Shown: in pieces, positions 62,045-64,000 of the stretch | How the letters are laid out: the number at the start of each line of letters is the position of its first letter | How positions within the stretch are numbered: the stretch's first letter is position 1 | Source: Chloroflexota bacterium | GTDB lineage: Bacteria; Chloroflexota; Anaerolineae; JAAYZQ01 | DNA length: 64,000 nucleotides | Direction: 5' to 3' | Assembly: GCA_018606645.1 (NCBI GenBank) | Contig: JAGVRI010000017.1 | Coordinates: 6,926 to 70,925 of the forward strand | The notes under the pieces: generated by a model | The model's database searches: none | The model's input: the letters and a program-made list of their open reading frames with translations, nothing else | What the model was told of the DNA's origin: nothing | Program-made: the position numbers and the translations under genes

Positions 62045-62316
62045 GTTTCAAATATCACCGAAAAATTCTTTTCGGGCCTTTGACCAAATGCCGTACACTC
62101 ACCGATTGCTCACTGGGACAAGAAGCGAATGACGCGGGCACCTGAAGAGTGGAGACAGAACCAGATGTAAGGGTGTGAAGGGGATGAAACCGTCCTTTCG
62201 GTAACTCGTGTTGCATCAAGAGGCCCTGAATCGCCCCATGTCCAGTCGCTGCATCGCGGAGGTGACCTGGTTGACATTTCGCCTGACAAGGATTCGATAA
62301 ACGATTATCGATTGCT
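62045..62316 (-). other. Long leader of the Mo hydroxylase operon
   Basis: Untranslated or unknown. On the minus strand a 55-codon frame opens at an ATG near 62261 after the operator, without a clear ribosome binding site, and matches nothing I know. Close to the FAD gene the RNA can form a short hairpin CGAAAA-GAA-TTTTTCG (about 62057-62074). I do not recognise a molybdenum-cofactor riboswitch, but the length would allow one. Confidence 0.35.
62295..62310. promoter_or_regulatory. Operator-like inverted repeat at the Mo operon start
   Basis: CGATAA-ACGA-TTATCG, perfect 6-bp arms, just downstream of the predicted transcription start (near 62316). Position fits a repressor that senses the substrate; no regulator gene is in view. 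Confidence 0.55.
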
Positions 62317-62323
62317 GGTCTAT

Positions 62324-62352
62324 ATTGTACCACATCCAACATGCGCTGTCAA
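62324..62352 (-). promoter_or_regulatory. Promoter of the Mo hydroxylase catabolic run
   Basis: Minus strand: TTGACA, 17 bp, TACAAT, near consensus. Nothing else coding is seen in 62029-62638 apart from the leader, operator, divergent promoter and a repeat piece. Confidence 0.8.
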
Positions 62353-62452
62353 GCCCTGAAAACTGCCTTTTGCGGCTGCTGCCAAGTAGATTGACAGGCC
62401 GCTGCGGCGTTCGGAACGGCCATGGGTGCAAGCGTTCGCTGGGTTCGGCGGG

Positions 62453-62484
62453 GTTCGGTTCCGGCTGAAGCCTCCACTCCCATT
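62453..62484. repeat. Partial unit of the 87 bp array
   Basis: GGTTCCGGCTGAAGCCTCC and ACTCCCATTGG match the start of the units at 32805-33172. It lies between the two divergent promoters. Confidence 0.7.
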
Positions 62485-62512
62485 GGATCATGGCTGTCCG
62501 CCATCCTGGCAT

Positions 62513-62541
62513 TTGACAGGAGGCGCAAATCTCCTTACAAT
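62513..62541 (+). promoter_or_regulatory. Promoter of the divergent alcohol dehydrogenase
   Basis: TTGACA, 17 bp, TACAAT; predicted start near 62548, about 90 bases before the TTG start codon. Confidence 0.75.
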
Positions 62542-62638
62542 CCCTTTCGGTTTTCAGTCCGCGCGAACGCCAAACCTTGGGCCATTTGCCTTCGTGGAGG
62601 GCAGCGGCGCAGCCGAAGTGACAAAAGGAGAGATAACT

Positions 62639-63676
62639 TTGAGAGCGATCGTCAAGTATGCGAGAGGAGCCGGTAACGTCGATCTTCGAGACATCCCTGA
62701 GCCGACGCCAGGGCCCGGTCAGGTCAAGGTCGAAGTAAAAGCGGCCGGCCTGTGTGGTTCGGACCTTCATATCTACCATGATCAAATCGCCATCGCAATC
62801 AAGCCCCCGGTCGTCATGGGCCATGAGTTTGCCGGCGTGGTGGTTGAGACGGGCGAGGGTGCCGAACGCGTAACGGTGGGGGATCGAGTGACCTGTGAGA
62901 CAACGGCCTCTTTCTGCGGAGAGTGTTTGCCGTGCCATCTCGGTCATTACAACCTCTGTCCAAGCCGACAAGTTCTGGGCTATGCCGTGGATGGCTGTTT
63001 TGCCAGGTATTGTGTGGTCCACGAACGTCAAGTCCATTTGTTGCCCGACTCTGTTGATTTTGTGTCGGCTGCGCTGACCGAACCGCTCGCCTGTTGCGTC
63101 CATGCGGTGCTCGAGATGACCCGGCCTGTGGCGGGGGATGTGGTCGTGATTGCCGGCCCTGGTCCGATCGGCCTGCTGTGTCTGCAATTGATCAAGGCGA
63201 CGGGCGGCCTGGTCGTCATGTGTGGTACGTCTCGGGACGAACACCGACTTCAGATCGCCTCCCGCCTGGGGGCAGACATTACGGTAAACGTAGAGACCGA
63301 GGATGTCCAGCGCCTCATCGGGAAATTGACTCGGTCGCGAGGGGCCGATCTGTTTCTGGAGTGCTCAGGCGCTCCGGCAGCGGCGCGCCTCGGCCTGACC
63401 GTCACCCGACCGGGCGGACAATATACCCAGGTGGGCCTGTTCCCCGGTCCCATTGATCTACCTTTTGACCTGATTGCCTACAAGGAACTGCGGGTTACCG
63501 GATCGGTGGGTCAGCGGTGGACCTCCTGGCAACGAGCTCTCACCTTGATGGCGCGAGGCCTGGTGGATGCGAAAAGCCTCGTCAGCCATACCTTGCCCTT
63601 GACCGAATGGGACACTGCCTTCCGGCTGCATGAGGAGAGAGCGGGCTTGAAGATCATCCTCACGCCGGTTGATTGA
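62639..63676 (+). CDS. Zinc-dependent alcohol dehydrogenase
   Basis: 345 residues from a TTG at 62639 with AAAGGAGAG upstream; the open frame reaches back 71 codons into repeat DNA, which is not coding. Catalytic zinc: C39 in AGLCGSDLH and GHEFAG; structural zinc: CGECLPCHLGHYNLC. NAD fold IAGPGPIGLL. Paralogue of the enzyme at 51287-52330, with which it shares LKIILTPVD/HKILLYPVD-like ends. Divergent from the Mo operon and probably in the same pathway. Confidence 0.9.
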   Translation: MRAIVKYARGAGNVDLRDIPEPTPGPGQVKVEVKAAGLCGSDLHIYHDQIAIAIKPPVVMGHEFAGVVVETGEGAERVTVGDRVTCETTASFCGECLPCHLGHYNLCPSRQVLGYAVDGCFARYCVVHERQVHLLPDSVDFVSAALTEPLACCVHAVLEMTRPVAGDVVVIAGPGPIGLLCLQLIKATGGLVVMCGTSRDEHRLQIASRLGADITVNVETEDVQRLIGKLTRSRGADLFLECSGAPAAARLGLTVTRPGGQYTQVGLFPGPIDLPFDLIAYKELRVTGSVGQRWTSWQRALTLMARGLVDAKSLVSHTLPLTEWDTAFRLHEERAGLKIILTPVD

Positions 63677-63725
63677 GCGGTTTGCGGTGGTGGGATTGGT
63701 TCAGCACGATCTCCAGGGCCGATAG

Positions 63726-64000
63726 CTAATCAATCAACAGGCCTCCATTGACGTCCAGGATCTCGCCGGTAATGAAGCTGGCCTCGTCGGAAGCCAGGAA
63801 GACGACCGCGTTCGCCACATCTTCTGGCGTTCCCAATCGGCCGAGCGGGGTTCTCTGGCGAAACATTTCGTTCTGATCTTCCGGCACGGTATGGATCATC
63901 GGGGTGTCAATTCGGCCCGGCGCGACGGCGTTGACCGTGATTCCATAGGGACCGAGTTCCCGGGCCAGTTGTTTGGTTAGACAGATCACTCCAGCCTTGG
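63726..64000 (-). CDS. Short-chain dehydrogenase/reductase, cut by the window end
   Basis: The last 91 codons of an SDR; the 5' part lies beyond position 64000. Visible: the lysine side of the Y-x3-K site (KAGVICLTKQLARELG), NAVAPGRIDTPM, and the C-terminal FITGEILDVNGG. The ATG-like start inside is not real: the frame continues to the edge through a GTG valine. It converges on the alcohol dehydrogenase, with 49 bases between them. Confidence 0.9.
   Translation of the reverse strand, partial: KAGVICLTKQLARELGPYGITVNAVAPGRIDTPMIHTVPEDQNEMFRQRTPLGRLGTPEDVANAVVFLASDEASFITGEILDVNGGLLID

Noticed and set aside
62426-62638. N-terminal extension of the alcohol dehydrogenase
   Set aside because: It covers a repeat piece and the promoter at 62513-62541; family alignment begins at the TTG.
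1-64000. tRNA, rRNA or transposase genes
   Set aside because: I looked for tRNA arm patterns, rRNA blocks and DDE transposase motifs and found none.

Overview
This looks like a high-GC bacterial chromosome segment (about 60% G+C by eye) with no rRNA, tRNA or phage structural genes. The gene content fits a Chloroflexota-like lineage, possibly thermophilic: HerA/NurA, a flavin-dependent thymidylate synthase, a GT35 alpha-glucan phosphorylase, LarB/LarE, a Lon protease, and many GC-rich interspersed palindromic repeats. This assignment is inference; there is no marker gene that settles it. Many genes have clear sigma70-type promoters with 16-17 bp spacers. At least two genes (larE, thrC) appear to give leaderless mRNAs. 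Layout: (1) 1-7.1 kb is an accessory cassette: a DUF1156-type DNA methyltransferase, a small GxxExxY-family PD-(D/E)XK nuclease candidate and a DUF499 ATPase, each preceded by one or many copies of an unusual 85-87 bp hairpin repeat. It is the best candidate for an undescribed or incompletely described system. (2) 7.2-11.1 kb holds a cold-shock protein, larB-larE for the nickel-pincer cofactor, a saccharopine-dehydrogenase-like protein and an orphan receiver domain. (3) 11.5-15.8 kb is a plus-strand run: threonine synthase, RNase III, a GT39-like membrane glycosyltransferase and an alpha-toroid protein. (4) 15.8-23.8 kb on the minus strand holds glucan phosphorylase, an AlbA_2/RecG-like regulator, a membrane-anchored unknown and Lon. 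(5) 24-41.3 kb is housekeeping and envelope: LMW phosphatase, two GT2 enzymes, a lipoprotein, a DUF1330 protein, an M20 peptidase, a phosphate acyltransferase, NAD(P)HX repair (Nnr), a TlpA thioredoxin, diadenylate cyclase with a TPR protein, and a NurA/HAS-barrel/HerA/ThyX operon. (6) 41.4-49.3 kb on the plus strand: xpt-guaA-hyuA-hyuB from a promoter that carries a perfect palindrome, then a truncated SufB/SufD-like protein with SufS. (7) 49.4-62.0 kb is a same-strand run of 14 genes for catabolism: two tandem molybdenum hydroxylase operons whose Mo subunits are each split into two genes, then VOC, cyclase-family hydrolase, SDR, Zn-alcohol dehydrogenase and a two-part transketolase. The FAD and 2Fe-2S genes of the two Mo operons are identical at the DNA level while the Mo subunits have diverged. 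A promoter with an operator-like inverted repeat stands upstream (about 62.3 kb). A divergent Zn-alcohol dehydrogenase and a partial SDR close the window. Several repeat families fill the intergenic spaces: the 85-87 bp AACGAAT hairpin, a roughly 45 bp GGAGTGGAGCCTTCAGGC element, an element resembling TTCATCCCTCGTGGCGCC, a perfect GC-rich palindrome, and an 87 bp tandem array at 32.8-33.2 kb.
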